Source: Xylanibacter ruminicola Ga6B6 (lineage in GTDB: Bacteria > Bacteroidota > Bacteroidia > Bacteroidales > Bacteroidaceae). From it: 64,000 bases of DNA. The translations under genes and the position numbers were made by a program. The stretch spans positions 61,900 through 125,899 of the forward strand of contig NZ_JHXD01000007.1 of assembly GCF_000687715.1 (NCBI RefSeq), in the 5' to 3' direction. Positions 29,473 to 38,131 of the stretch are shown piece after piece (within the stretch, counting starts at the first letter, position 1; every line of letters begins with the position of its first letter). The notes below the pieces were generated by a model that saw only the letters and a list, made by a program, of their open reading frames with translations, ran no database searches and was not told where the DNA came from.

Positions 29473-30069
29473 TTACTCAGCTGCAGCTGCAGCAGCAGAA
29501 CGAGAAGCACGTGTAGCCTTAACTGAGCATACTACAACCTGAGCAGGAGTAGCGATCTGCAGACCTTCGAAGTTCAGCTCAGCTACCTTGATAGCCTTAC
29601 CGAGCTTGAGCTCTGTAACGTCTACATTCAGAACCTCAGGAATCTGCTTGTAAGGAGCTGTAACGTTCAGTGTACGAACAGCCTGGCTCAGACGACCACC
29701 ATCACGTACACCCTGAGCGTGACCAACGAGCTTAACAGGGATACCAATTGTGATTGGCTTCTCCTCGTTTACCTCATAGAAGTCAACGTGCAGCAGAGCA
29801 TCTGTTGTTGGGTGGAACTGGAGCTCCTTCATTACAGCCTTGTGAGCCTCACCATCGATAGTGATGTTTACAACGTATACGTCGGGAGAATAAACTACGC
29901 GACGGAGCTGAGATGCTGGGATGGCAAATGCCATAGCCTCGGGCTGACCGTTCTCATTCTTCTTCTCACCGTACAGGTTGCAAGGTACAAGACCTTCCTT
30001 ACGCATTTCCTTTGTGGCTTTCTTGCCAGTTGTGGCACGCTTCTGGCCACTTACACTCATTTCTTTCAT
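29473..30069 (-). CDS. rplY: 50S ribosomal protein L25 (Ctc form)
   Basis: 5S rRNA-binding ribosomal protein of 198 residues: an N-terminal L25 beta-barrel (residues 1-95, GLVPCNLYG and LHVDFYEV) plus the C-terminal TL5/Ctc domain. The Ala-rich tail (SRSAAAAAAE) is typical in this phylum. The ATG at 30069 and the one three codons later are both usable. First gene of a six-gene leftward operon ending with queF. The leader contains a hairpin, TCGGC-ACAA-GCCGA, at 30134-30147 close to the predicted 5' end. Confidence 0.94.
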   Translation of the reverse strand: MKEMSVSGQKRATTGKKATKEMRKEGLVPCNLYGEKKNENGQPEAMAFAIPASQLRRVVYSPDVYVVNITIDGEAHKAVMKELQFHPTTDALLHVDFYEVNEEKPITIGIPVKLVGHAQGVRDGGRLSQAVRTLNVTAPYKQIPEVLNVDVTELKLGKAIKVAELNFEGLQIATPAQVVVCSVKATRASRSAAAAAAE

Positions 30070-30133
30070 AAATGTGTTACTCTAAATTAAGTTTAAAAAA
30101 TTACGTTTTGCTTAATTCGCCATCACACGAATC

Positions 30134-30165
30134 TCGGCACAAGCCGAAAAAGCGGTGCAAAGGTA
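30134..30165 (-). promoter_or_regulatory. rplY operon promoter and 5' leader hairpin
   Basis: The minus strand has the -7 box TACCTTTG at 30158-30165. A 5-bp-stem hairpin (30134-30147) should sit at the very 5' end of the message, where it could stabilise the RNA or serve autoregulation. The latter is speculation. Confidence 0.55.
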
Positions 30166-30248
30166 CTACTTTTTTTGATACCAACCAAATATTTGGCTAA
30201 AAAACCTCAATTTTCTGTATTTTTCTTGCTTATTCCGACCTTTTTTAC

Positions 30249-30256
30249 TAATTTTG
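30249..30256 (+). promoter_or_regulatory. -7 box of nusB operon promoter
   Basis: TAATTTTG lies 63 bp before the nusB ATG and is divergent from the rplY promoter. Confidence 0.65.
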
Positions 30257-30319
30257 CAGCCGATTTAAACGTAAAGTTTATATATAATAGGTATAATAAT
30301 AAATAAAACATCAAGTGAG

Positions 30320-31306
30320 ATGATTAACAGAGAAATTATCAGAATTAAGATTGTTCAGTTAACCTACGCCTACTATCAAAACGGTAACAAGAACATCGAC
30401 ACGGCTGAAAAAGAGTTATTTTTCAGTCTCTCGAAAGCTTATGACCTCTACAACTACATGCTGGCCCTGATGGTGGCCGTAAATAAAGAAGCAAGCCGCC
30501 GTATGGAGGTGATGGTACAGCGTGCCAAGCGTGAAGGCACACCCGAGCCATCGCAGCGTTTTGTATTAAACCGTTTTGCCATTCAGTTGGCCGAGAATAA
30601 GCAGCTTAACGACTTTATCAGCACCCAGAAAAGCGGTTGGGACGAGAATGCCGCATTTGTAGCATCGCTGCTCGAGAAGATTGAGCAGAGCGAGGTTTAT
30701 CAGGAGTATATGAACAACCCCGAGGACAGCTACGATATCGACCGTGAGTTCTGGCGCAAGATATACCGTACACTGATTCAGGACAACGACGAGCTCGACG
30801 CTATCCTGGAGGACCAGAGCCTGTACTGGAACGACGATAAGACCATCGTTGATACATTCGTACTGAAGACCATCAAGCGCTTCGACGAGGCAAACGGCCC
30901 CAAGCAGGAGCTGTTGCCCGAGTGGGACAGCGAGGAGGAGAAGGACTTTGCCCGCAAGGTGTTCCGTGCAGCTATCATGAATGCCGACGAGTACCAGCGC
31001 TACATGAGCGAGGCTTCGCGTAACTGGGATTTCTCACGTTTGGCCTACATGGATATCATCCTGATGCAGATTGCCATCGCCGAGATGATGACCCTGCCCA
31101 ATGTGCCCATCAGCGTAACCATCAACGAGTATGTTGAGATTGCCAAGTTCTACTCTACCCCTAAGAGCGCCGGCTACATCAACGGTATGCTGGATGGTAT
31201 CGCCCGCAACCTGGTTGAGAGCGGACGCCTGGCTAAGTTCATCGAACCTAAGAAGGAGAGAGAATATAAACCCAAAAAACAAATTATAACAAAGAAACAT
31301 GACTAA
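30320..31306 (+). CDS. nusB: Transcription antitermination factor NusB
   Basis: RNA-binding antitermination factor. At 328 residues it is more than twice the E. coli length. The canonical all-helical NusB fold is in the C-terminal half (RVFRAAIMNADEYQRYM, then PISVTINEYVEIAKFYSTPKSAGYINGMLD at about 270-300). The N-terminal half (residues 1-180) is an extension I associate with Bacteroidetes homologues. The C-terminus is Lys-rich. First gene of an operon with yajC, cdaR, coaE and DUF5606; overlaps yajC by 8 bp. Confidence 0.93.
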   Translation: MINREIIRIKIVQLTYAYYQNGNKNIDTAEKELFFSLSKAYDLYNYMLALMVAVNKEASRRMEVMVQRAKREGTPEPSQRFVLNRFAIQLAENKQLNDFISTQKSGWDENAAFVASLLEKIEQSEVYQEYMNNPEDSYDIDREFWRKIYRTLIQDNDELDAILEDQSLYWNDDKTIVDTFVLKTIKRFDEANGPKQELLPEWDSEEEKDFARKVFRAAIMNADEYQRYMSEASRNWDFSRLAYMDIILMQIAIAEMMTLPNVPISVTINEYVEIAKFYSTPKSAGYINGMLDGIARNLVESGRLAKFIEPKKEREYKPKKQIITKKHD

Positions 31307-31619
31307 TTTTGTACTCGCTGCACAGGCAGCACAGAACGGTAGCGGTATGAGCATGATTATCATGATGGTGGCCGTATTTGCCATCATGTGGTTCTTCATG
31401 ATCCGCCCACAGCAGAAGAAACAGAAGGAAATCCAGAAGTTCCAGAACGAACTTTCGGAAGGTACCGAGGTTGTTACCGGTGGTGGTATCCACGGCACAG
31501 TTAAGAGCATCGATCTGGCTAAGAACACAGTCGACATCAAGATTGCTCGCGACGTGGTTGTTACCGTCGAGAAGACATCGGTTTACAAAGATATGGCAAG
31601 CACTCTGCAGAGCAAGTAA
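31299..31619 (+). CDS. yajC: Preprotein translocase subunit YajC
   Basis: Accessory Sec translocase subunit of 106 residues. One transmembrane helix (residues about 18-42, MSMIIMMVAVFAIMWFFMIR) is followed by the conserved RPQQKKQKEIQKFQ and the domain with GTEVVTGGGIHGTVKSID. It overlaps nusB by 8 bp and abuts the next gene exactly. Confidence 0.95.
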   Translation: MTNFVLAAQAAQNGSGMSMIIMMVAVFAIMWFFMIRPQQKKQKEIQKFQNELSEGTEVVTGGGIHGTVKSIDLAKNTVDIKIARDVVVTVEKTSVYKDMASTLQSK

Positions 31620-32609
31620 ATGAAGAAGTTTCTGGGAAGCATTGCACGATTTCTGCACAAGCTCCTTTTTAGCAAGGCTAACAAGGAGCTGCTGCTTTTC
31701 GTGTTCTTCCTGGCACTTTCGGGCATCTTCTGGCTGCAAACCACACTTAACGAGGTTTACGAGCGCGAGTTTGCCATCCCCGTGTCGGTAGTAGGCATTC
31801 CGAAGAATGCCGTGCTTACCAGCGACGAGACTGATACGGTACGCGTAACCATCCGCGACAAAGGCATCACACTCCTTACTTATATGTATGGCGACATACT
31901 GCGTAAGGTGAACGTGAACTTCAGGAACTACTCGCACGGCAACGGTACTGGTGTGATTACACAGCAGGAGCTGCAGAAGCTGGTTTACCAGCAGCTGGCC
32001 AACGGTTCGCGCATTACGGCTATGAAGCCCGAGAAGCTGGAGTTTTATTACAACTACGGCGATAAGAAAACAGTGCCCGTACGCTGGAGCGGACGTGTGA
32101 TTCCCGAGGAGCTGTTCTTTATTTCGCGTGTGGCTTACAGTCCCGATAGCGTTACCATCTACGCTTCGCCCGAAAAGCTGGATAGCATCAACGTGGTTTA
32201 CACCGAGCAGCTTAACTACGCCAACTTCCGCGATACGCTGCGTGCTAACTGCGAACTGGCCAAGATTAAAGGCGTAAAGATGATACCCGACCATGTGCGT
32301 GTTACCTTCTGCACCGACGTACTTACCGAGGAGAGCATCGAGGGTGTACCCATCAAGGCCATCAATCTGCCCAAGGGTAAATCTATCCGTACATTCCCAT
32401 CGCGCGTAAACGTAACATTCGTAACGGGTGTTAGTGTGTACCGAAATCTTAAGCCAACCGACTTCTACGTGGTGGCCGATTACAACGAGATTAAGGACCA
32501 CCCGCAGGAAAAGTGCCACATTTATCTTAAGAGCGTACCACGCGGCATTTCCAGAGCACGTTTGGAAACCAGCATGGTTGACTATCTGATAGAATCCGAC
32601 GAAGAATGA
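31620..32609 (+). CDS. YbbR/CdaR-like domain protein
   Basis: Membrane-anchored protein of 329 residues. One transmembrane segment lies near residues 22-42 (LLLFVFFLALSGIFWLQ), followed by extracytoplasmic YbbR-like beta domains (REFAIPVSVVGIPKNAVL, VPVRWSGRVIPEEL, IEGVPIKAINLPKGKSI). In Firmicutes YbbR proteins regulate the c-di-AMP cyclase CdaA; that role is not shown here and no cdaA is adjacent. It starts directly after the yajC stop and overlaps coaE by 4 bp. Confidence 0.8.
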   Translation: MKKFLGSIARFLHKLLFSKANKELLLFVFFLALSGIFWLQTTLNEVYEREFAIPVSVVGIPKNAVLTSDETDTVRVTIRDKGITLLTYMYGDILRKVNVNFRNYSHGNGTGVITQQELQKLVYQQLANGSRITAMKPEKLEFYYNYGDKKTVPVRWSGRVIPEELFFISRVAYSPDSVTIYASPEKLDSINVVYTEQLNYANFRDTLRANCELAKIKGVKMIPDHVRVTFCTDVLTEESIEGVPIKAINLPKGKSIRTFPSRVNVTFVTGVSVYRNLKPTDFYVVADYNEIKDHPQEKCHIYLKSVPRGISRARLETSMVDYLIESDEE

Positions 32610-33172
32610 AAGTAGGTATTACGGGCGGCATTGGTAGTGGTAAAAGCTACGTGTGCCGTGTGCTGAAAGAGCAAGGCATCGAGGTTTTCGACTGCGACAG
32701 CGAGGCCAAACGCCTTATGCGTAATTCGCCCGAGCTGCGCCAACAGCTAACAGCTCTGATAGGTCCCGAAACCTATACTCCCGAAGGCATACTGAATAAG
32801 GCCACTGTGGCCAAATTCCTGCTGGCATCGCCCAGCAATGCCAAGGCCATCGACGCCATCGTACACCCAGCCGTGTTCGACGCTTTCCGCCAAAGCGGGT
32901 TGGACTACATGGAGAGTGCCATCCTGTTCGAGAGCGGCGCCAATGTACTGGTCGACAAGGTGATTGTGGTGATAGCGCCCAAGGAGATTCGTCTGCAGCG
33001 TGTGATGGAGCGCGACGGTATCAGTCGCGAACAGGCACTGCAATGGATGAACCGCCAGTTGCCACAGCAGGAGGTGATACGTAAGGCCGACTTTGTTCTG
33101 ATAAACGATGGAGAAGCTGATATAGATAATCAAATTAACAAAATAATAAAACAATGCAACAAACCATTTTAG
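32606..33172 (+). CDS. coaE: Dephospho-CoA kinase
   Basis: Last step of coenzyme A synthesis. 188 residues. The P-loop is GITGGIGSGKSYV (residues 4-16), followed by the substrate site FDCDSEAKRLM, HPAVFDAF, LFESGA and the lid region RVMERDGISREQALQWMNRQ. It overlaps cdaR by 4 bp and the DUF5606 gene by 19 bp. Confidence 0.96.
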   Translation: MKVGITGGIGSGKSYVCRVLKEQGIEVFDCDSEAKRLMRNSPELRQQLTALIGPETYTPEGILNKATVAKFLLASPSNAKAIDAIVHPAVFDAFRQSGLDYMESAILFESGANVLVDKVIVVIAPKEIRLQRVMERDGISREQALQWMNRQLPQQEVIRKADFVLINDGEADIDNQINKIIKQCNKPF

Positions 33173-33570
33173 CTATTGCCGGTAAGCCCGGTTTATACAA
33201 GCTTGTTACCCGTGGTAACAACAATCTGATTGTAGAGGCTCTGGATGCTACTCACAAGCGCATGCCCGCCTTCGCAACCGATCGCATCACATCACTTGGC
33301 GATATCGCCATGTTTACCGAGACTGATGATGTGCCCCTGACAGATGTTCTCGACAATCTGAAGAAGCTGGAGAACGGTAAGCGTGCCAGCATCAACGAGA
33401 AGAAGGCCTCGTCAGCCGAGCTGCGCGAGTACTTTACAAAGGTACTGCCCGAGTGGGATCAGGACCGTGTAAAGGATAGCCACATCAAGAAGCTCATCAC
33501 TTGGTACAACATCCTGATCGAGGCCGGTATCACCGACTTCAAGGACGAGGAGCCCGAGAGCGCTGAGTAA
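33154..33570 (+). CDS. DUF5606 domain protein
   Basis: Conserved protein of 138 residues, function unknown. The N-terminal 70 residues look like a small beta barrel (ILAIAGKPGLYKLVTRGNNN, IVEALD, RMPAFATDRITSLGDIAMFT). The C-terminal half is helical (ELREYFTKVLPEWDQDRV, HIKKLITWYNIL). It overlaps coaE by 19 bp and ends the nusB operon, so translation is probably coupled. A nucleic-acid or ribosome role is a guess from the neighbours only. Confidence 0.8.
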   Translation: MQQTILAIAGKPGLYKLVTRGNNNLIVEALDATHKRMPAFATDRITSLGDIAMFTETDDVPLTDVLDNLKKLENGKRASINEKKASSAELREYFTKVLPEWDQDRVKDSHIKKLITWYNILIEAGITDFKDEEPESAE

Positions 33571-33576
33571 TTTTTT

Positions 33577-33712
33577 GGCACGAATTTCGCGAATTAACAC
33601 GAATTTAGTTTAAGGCACGGATTACGCGGATTAACACGGATTTATTAATAAATAATTCGTGAAATTCGCGTAATTCGTGCCAAAATAATATCTCGGGATA
33701 AGAATCCGTGCC
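33577..33712. repeat. Two interleaved CACGAATT-family palindromes
   Basis: Arms occur in the order A, B, A', B'. A (33577-33606) reads GGCACGAATTTCGCGAATTA onwards. B (33614-33643) is the same design but with CGGATT replacing CGAATT in all three octamers. A' (about 33653-33682) is the inverse of A. B' (33701-33712) is a short inverse of B ending ATCCGTGCC. B' abuts the stop codon of the kinase-RapZ gene. Confidence 0.8.
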
Positions 33713-35253
33713 TAAATCTTCTTTGCTTCGAAGGTTTGTTTGATTTTCTGTTCGCGATGTTCTACGCGAACCTCGATACCAAACTTTTCGTGGATATGCT
33801 CGGCCAGATGCTGGGCCGAATACACCGAACGGTGCTGACCGCCCGTACATCCGAACGAGAACATCAGCGATGTAAATCCACGCTGTATGTAGCGGCGCAC
33901 ATGCGCATCGGCCAACTTATAAACCGAATCCAGGAATGTTAGTATCTCGCCATCATCCTCCAGGAATCGGATTACTGGTTCATCCAGTCCCGTCAGCTTT
34001 TTGTAAGGCTCGTAACGTCCGGGGTTGTGCGTGCTGCGGCAGTCGAATACATAGCCACCACCGTTGCCGCTCTCATCCTCGGGTATGCCGTTGCGATACG
34101 AGAAGCTGAATACCTTAACCACCAGCGGTCCCTGTGCATCGTACTTCGAGAATGTAGCCGGTCCGTCCTGTGGGTGGGCCTTATAGGGGTTCAAATCAGT
34201 TGTCTTATAACCATCGGCACGACTAGCCACCGCCTCAATCTGCTGGAACTGTGGCAGCTCTGTCAGCTTCTGCAGTATCTCCATCAGGTACGGATAATGC
34301 CATGGCGTGCTGCTTGCCAGCAACTCGCGCAGGTTCTGTATAGCGGGTGGTATGCTCTCAATAAAATGCTTTTTCTGCTCAAAATAGCCGCGGAATCCGT
34401 AGGCGCCCAGCACCTGTAAGGTGCGGAACAGCACAAACAGCGACAGGCGGTTTACAAAGTGGCGCACCGTGGGCACCTCGATGTAGTTCTTCAGCGAGTT
34501 GTAATACTCGTATACCAGTTCGCGGCGCAGCTTATGCGGATACTTAGCCGAGGCCTGCCACAAGAACGATGCCACATCGTAATAGAACGGACCCTTTCGG
34601 CCGCCTTGGTAATCAATAAACCAAGGATTGCCATCGTGGTCTAACATCACGTTGCGAGCCTGGAAGTCGCGATACAGGAACGAGTCGCTCTGCTCCGAAG
34701 TCAGGTCCTTCGCCATCAGTCGGAAGTCGGCCTCCAGCTTCAGCTCGTGGAAATCAATCTCCGTAGCTTTCAGGAAACAGTACTTAAAGTAGTTCAGGTC
34801 GAACAGTACGCTGTCCACATCAAACTCGGCCTGCGGATAGCAGTTCTCGAAATCCAGATCGCGTGCGCCCTGAATCTGCATTTTAGGCAGTTCGCGAATG
34901 GTACGCTTCAGCAGCTCCTGCTCTTTCAGCGTATAACGTCCACCCGCTTCGCGACCGCCACGGATGGCGTCGAAGAGCGACATGCTGCCCAAGTCGGTTT
35001 GCAGGTATCGCAACTGATCGTCGGTGGCCGCCAGAATCTTTGGCACCGGCATCTGCAATCGTGAAAAGTGCTTGGTAAGATAGATAAACGCATGGTCCTC
35101 GTCGCGACTGGTACCTATCACGCCTATCACACTCTGTCCCTGCTGGTCGGTTAAACGGAAGTAAGTGCGGTTACTACCGCCCCCGGGAATCTGCTGAACA
35201 TTAGCTGGCTCAGCTCCCCTCCACTCTGTATATAAATCGATAAGTTTCTGCAT
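33712..35253 (-). CDS. Aminoglycoside-phosphotransferase-like kinase fused to RapZ C-terminal domain
   Basis: Two-domain protein of 513 residues. Residues 1-330 form an APH-fold kinase related to sugar kinases of the AmgK type: nucleotide loop PGGGSNRTYFRL, catalytic FLYRDFQARNVML and metal-binding WFIDYQGGRKGPFYYDVASF. Residues about 380-505 match the RapZ C-terminal domain (VFSFSYRNGIP, FDCRSTHNPGR, FSFGCTGGQHRSV). In E. coli that domain senses glucosamine-6-phosphate, so a role in amino-sugar or peptidoglycan precursor metabolism is plausible but unproven. The -7 box is 8 bp before the ATG. Confidence 0.88.
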   Translation of the reverse strand: MQKLIDLYTEWRGAEPANVQQIPGGGSNRTYFRLTDQQGQSVIGVIGTSRDEDHAFIYLTKHFSRLQMPVPKILAATDDQLRYLQTDLGSMSLFDAIRGGREAGGRYTLKEQELLKRTIRELPKMQIQGARDLDFENCYPQAEFDVDSVLFDLNYFKYCFLKATEIDFHELKLEADFRLMAKDLTSEQSDSFLYRDFQARNVMLDHDGNPWFIDYQGGRKGPFYYDVASFLWQASAKYPHKLRRELVYEYYNSLKNYIEVPTVRHFVNRLSLFVLFRTLQVLGAYGFRGYFEQKKHFIESIPPAIQNLRELLASSTPWHYPYLMEILQKLTELPQFQQIEAVASRADGYKTTDLNPYKAHPQDGPATFSKYDAQGPLVVKVFSFSYRNGIPEDESGNGGGYVFDCRSTHNPGRYEPYKKLTGLDEPVIRFLEDDGEILTFLDSVYKLADAHVRRYIQRGFTSLMFSFGCTGGQHRSVYSAQHLAEHIHEKFGIEVRVEHREQKIKQTFEAKKI

Positions 35254-35261
35254 AACGTGTG

Positions 35262-35269
35262 CAAAGTTA
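35262..35269 (-). promoter_or_regulatory. -7 box of kinase-RapZ gene
   Basis: The minus strand reads TAACTTTG, 8 bp before the start codon. Confidence 0.6.
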
Positions 35270-35279
35270 CGAAAAATTA

Positions 35280-35343
35280 GGCACGAATTACACGAATTAA
35301 CACGAAATATTTAAAATTCGCGTAATTTAGCGTAATTCGCGCC
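35280..35343. repeat. Solo CACGAATT-family palindrome
   Basis: 64 bp with two joined inverted arms, starting GGCACGAATTACACGAATTA and ending CGTAATTCGCGCC. Its left end lies 10 bp upstream of the -7 box of the kinase-RapZ gene. Confidence 0.85.
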
Positions 35344-35350
35344 AAAACAC

Positions 35351-35797
35351 CTACTTGATAGTAATCCAAACCGCCTCGCCACGGGCTTTGGCTTCTACTA
35401 TTTTCTTTTTCAGGCGGTACAGCCATATCTTGCTATCCACCACCTGCCCCACCACTCGGTTCCTGCCTGGCAGTATGCAGCCTTGGGTATCGGCAGCGGT
35501 GTTGCCTGCGTGTATGCGTATGCCGCTGAACCGGGGCACACCTAGCAGTATGGGCAGCCACTGCTGAAACTTATGACTCCACGAGATAACTACGGCATAT
35601 CGCCCCTCGGGGATGGCCGAACAGCCTTGCACCTTATGGGCACCGGCGGCGTAGTTGCGCCATGTGGGTTCTAATGTGTCGCAGAAGTAATCCTCTACCT
35701 GATAGGTGCGATACTCGTCTACTACTTCGCGCAGTATGGCCAGACGGCCAATGGTGTAGGTTTTGCGCTTTGCTATGCGTGTAAGTACTAATTCCAT
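35351..35797 (-). CDS. DUF5675 family protein
   Basis: 148 residues, function unknown. Marks include CDTLEPTWRNY, the CSAIPEGRYAVVISWSHKFQ segment and RIHAGNTAADTQGCILPGR. The last resembles catalytic-like Ser/Cys/His clusters seen in phage-encoded members, so a peptidoglycan- or phage-related role is possible. It is the last gene of a leftward accessory operon led by the gene at 38562, 18 bp after the DUF3987 gene. It probably fills the place an amidase takes in related cassettes; that is inference. Confidence 0.75.
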   Translation of the reverse strand: MELVLTRIAKRKTYTIGRLAILREVVDEYRTYQVEDYFCDTLEPTWRNYAAGAHKVQGCSAIPEGRYAVVISWSHKFQQWLPILLGVPRFSGIRIHAGNTAADTQGCILPGRNRVVGQVVDSKIWLYRLKKKIVEAKARGEAVWITIK

Positions 35798-35809
35798 ATT
35801 CGTATAAGC

Positions 35810-35842
35810 TTAATGTCATTTTGTCACGTTGTCATCGTCATG
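35810..35842. repeat. TGTCA-rich short repeat overlapping a gene end
   Basis: TTAATGTCATTTTGTCACGT continues to TCATCGTCATGC. It supplies the final codons and stop of the DUF3987 gene (DDDNVTK) on the minus strand. Related to 28854-28888. Confidence 0.5.
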
Positions 35843-38131
35843 CTTGGTTTTACTCCAATGCGTGGCATCAATCTTCTCAACCCAGCCATCGATGTTCCAA
35901 CGCGAAACGATCTTTACAATGGCGTTGTGCGATACTGTTTTGGCCTTGAGGGCTATCACATCGTCGATGGTAAAGGTGGGCGGCAGCTGGTCGAATATCG
36001 AGCGGTTGCAGCCGTAGCGCTTGCTTTCCTGCTCGGCATCCACATACTGGTTTTGCAATATGCTTCCAAAGGTGCGTATCTGCTGCTCCATGCTGTACTG
36101 GGCCATCATTACCGCAAAATCGGTGCAGGCCTTGCTCTCCTTCATGTTGCCCGTAAGCAGATGGAAGACAACGCCACAGCGGAAGCCGATAACGGCGGCA
36201 CGACGGCGGTACACATCCTTTACGTGGTCGATATCCTTGGCCGCCTCTATGCGCTTCTGTTCGCACCATTCTTCGATGGCATGGCGCAGCTTGGGGGTAT
36301 CCACATAGCCGGTGTACGATCGCAGCCTGCTTACGGCCTGCTGTATGCGGTTTTCGTCAACGGTGGTGCGCTTGCGGTACTTGGGCATCTTAGCAAACGA
36401 CGAATCGGGCATTTCGGCCAGCAGCATACGGCTTGACAGTCCGTTCTCGATGTTATCGTTCTTAAAGCACTTGCGCACGGCACCATCGGTACCCAGCATG
36501 GTCCAGTTGTAAGCCACGCACACCACGCCGCTCTCGGCCTGATCGCTGTTGTAATCCTGACCCCATTTCGAATCCAGCGGGTCGAAGGCCAATCGGTAGA
36601 TATCGTACTTCGAGCTCCACGAACCGGCACCGTTGGTTTTTCGCAGCGTATCGAGTTCTTCGCCGAACGAAAAGAGCGTATGTCCGCGCGAGTTCTTCAG
36701 TCGTTTAAGTAGCGTAGAGCAACTGATGGTAATGGGCACCACGCGTATCAGCACCTTCGGGTCGTCGGGAGCCTTTTCGTTGGCCTTTCGGGCTTTCTTT
36801 TTGTCGCGCCACTCATCCTCGCGCTGTCGGGCCAGTTCGTCTTCGGCCTCCAGCTGTCGCAGCCATACATTGATGGCGTGTTTACACACCGATTTACCCG
36901 AGGCCTGCTCGCCGTGTATAATGGCCATCATGCCAAGTTTCTGCATCTCGCCATCGCAGTAGCGCACCTCTACCTGGTCGGCATAAGCGGCGGCCAATGG
37001 CAGCACCGAGCACAGCACGGGCATGTGCATTTTTGGGGGCACACCTACCAGCGATTCCTTCAGTCCCATCGGTAGTGCTTTTACGTTCAGCGGTGCGGCT
37101 GGTGTTTCGGGCTGGTTGGTATCGATATCGATTTCTGCGGTTGGGGCCGACAGCTGCGCCACAATATCGTCCATCATCTTCGAGCCCTTGGTAGGCTCTT
37201 TGCAAGCCGAGTGGATGATAGATTGCAACTCTTGTTGCGACAAGCCTACAGAAGGCATTACCTGTAGCAGCCACGCCTGATTGTTATCGCAGATGGCACG
37301 CAGATTGGCCGCCAACTGGTGCAAGCGTTTGTTACGCTCGCCCTCGGATGGCACCCCACCCGTTCGCCGCCAGAACTCGGCTATAATCGCATCGTAAGCT
37401 ATGCCTTTGAACTCGCCTGGATATTGTTGGCACGAATTACACGAATTATCACGAATACTTTTTTCTTCTCCGTCGTAGTACGAGCCATCGGCAGTTCTTC
37501 CATCGATTGATAATCCACGGTCGGTGTAGGCTTTACGGCGGATAGCAATCTCTTCGTCGCTCAGCTGCTCATACCAGCCATCGGCACGATAAATCTCGTA
37601 ATCCGCAGGCGTTATGTAGATAAACCGCTCGGGGGTAAAACAGCTGGTATCGGCCTCAACACCAAGCGCACGGCAGTATGCACGCTGCGCCTCGGGCACG
37701 GTCATTCCTATCGGCAATCGGATATCGATGTGCAACTTCCGGCGCGCCGAATAATCCTTGTGCAGCATCATGCACTGCCACTCGCCACCGGCTTGGATAT
37801 CCAGCTTTTCCGACATGGTATTGGCACGTTCTACCAGCTCCGGATCGTCGATATCCACACACGTCTGCCAGGTAAAGCTTTCTGGGCAAATATGTTCGCG
37901 GTCGCGGTGGTTATCACGAAAGCGTGTGTAGTGCGCACAGCGGAATGGCAGGGCCGACTTCAGTTGCCGTTGCTGCTCATCGTCGGTGGTGTTATTAATA
38001 CGGTTCACCAGCTGTTGCAGTTCGGTGCTGCGTGTAAGCGTATCGTACTCGGTGAGCGGGCATTCTGTTACGAATGCCCTGTTTTGCTCACGGGTTCTGC
38101 GGTGGTTAAGTGCTATTAATCTTGCTGCCAT
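35816..38131 (-). CDS. VirE-N (BT4734-like) and DUF3987 primase-helicase-like protein
   Basis: 771 residues. The N-terminal third resembles the BT4734/VirE N-terminal domain (FRCAHYTRFRDNHRDREHIC, LHIDIRLPIGM, RFIYITP). A DUF3987 ATPase domain follows, with a Walker A loop IIHGEQASGKSV near residue 410 and a Walker B-like FSFGEELDTLRK near 505. The C-terminus looks like a winged helix (FTIDDVIALKAKTVSHNAIVKIV). Such proteins are found in Bacteroides accessory loci with HU-like genes, where a replication-type role is assumed. Residues about 226-234 (IRDNSCNSC) are encoded by a solo CACGAATT repeat arm. Confidence 0.82.
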   Translation of the reverse strand: MAARLIALNHRRTREQNRAFVTECPLTEYDTLTRSTELQQLVNRINNTTDDEQQRQLKSALPFRCAHYTRFRDNHRDREHICPESFTWQTCVDIDDPELVERANTMSEKLDIQAGGEWQCMMLHKDYSARRKLHIDIRLPIGMTVPEAQRAYCRALGVEADTSCFTPERFIYITPADYEIYRADGWYEQLSDEEIAIRRKAYTDRGLSIDGRTADGSYYDGEEKSIRDNSCNSCQQYPGEFKGIAYDAIIAEFWRRTGGVPSEGERNKRLHQLAANLRAICDNNQAWLLQVMPSVGLSQQELQSIIHSACKEPTKGSKMMDDIVAQLSAPTAEIDIDTNQPETPAAPLNVKALPMGLKESLVGVPPKMHMPVLCSVLPLAAAYADQVEVRYCDGEMQKLGMMAIIHGEQASGKSVCKHAINVWLRQLEAEDELARQREDEWRDKKKARKANEKAPDDPKVLIRVVPITISCSTLLKRLKNSRGHTLFSFGEELDTLRKTNGAGSWSSKYDIYRLAFDPLDSKWGQDYNSDQAESGVVCVAYNWTMLGTDGAVRKCFKNDNIENGLSSRMLLAEMPDSSFAKMPKYRKRTTVDENRIQQAVSRLRSYTGYVDTPKLRHAIEEWCEQKRIEAAKDIDHVKDVYRRRAAVIGFRCGVVFHLLTGNMKESKACTDFAVMMAQYSMEQQIRTFGSILQNQYVDAEQESKRYGCNRSIFDQLPPTFTIDDVIALKAKTVSHNAIVKIVSRWNIDGWVEKIDATHWSKTKHDDDNVTK
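37429..37456. repeat. Single CACGAATT-family arm inside a coding sequence
   Basis: GGCACGAATTACACGAATTA and eight further bases form one arm with three octamers. The reading frame of the DUF3987 gene passes through it on the minus strand without a stop. No opposite arm is next to it. Confidence 0.85.
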
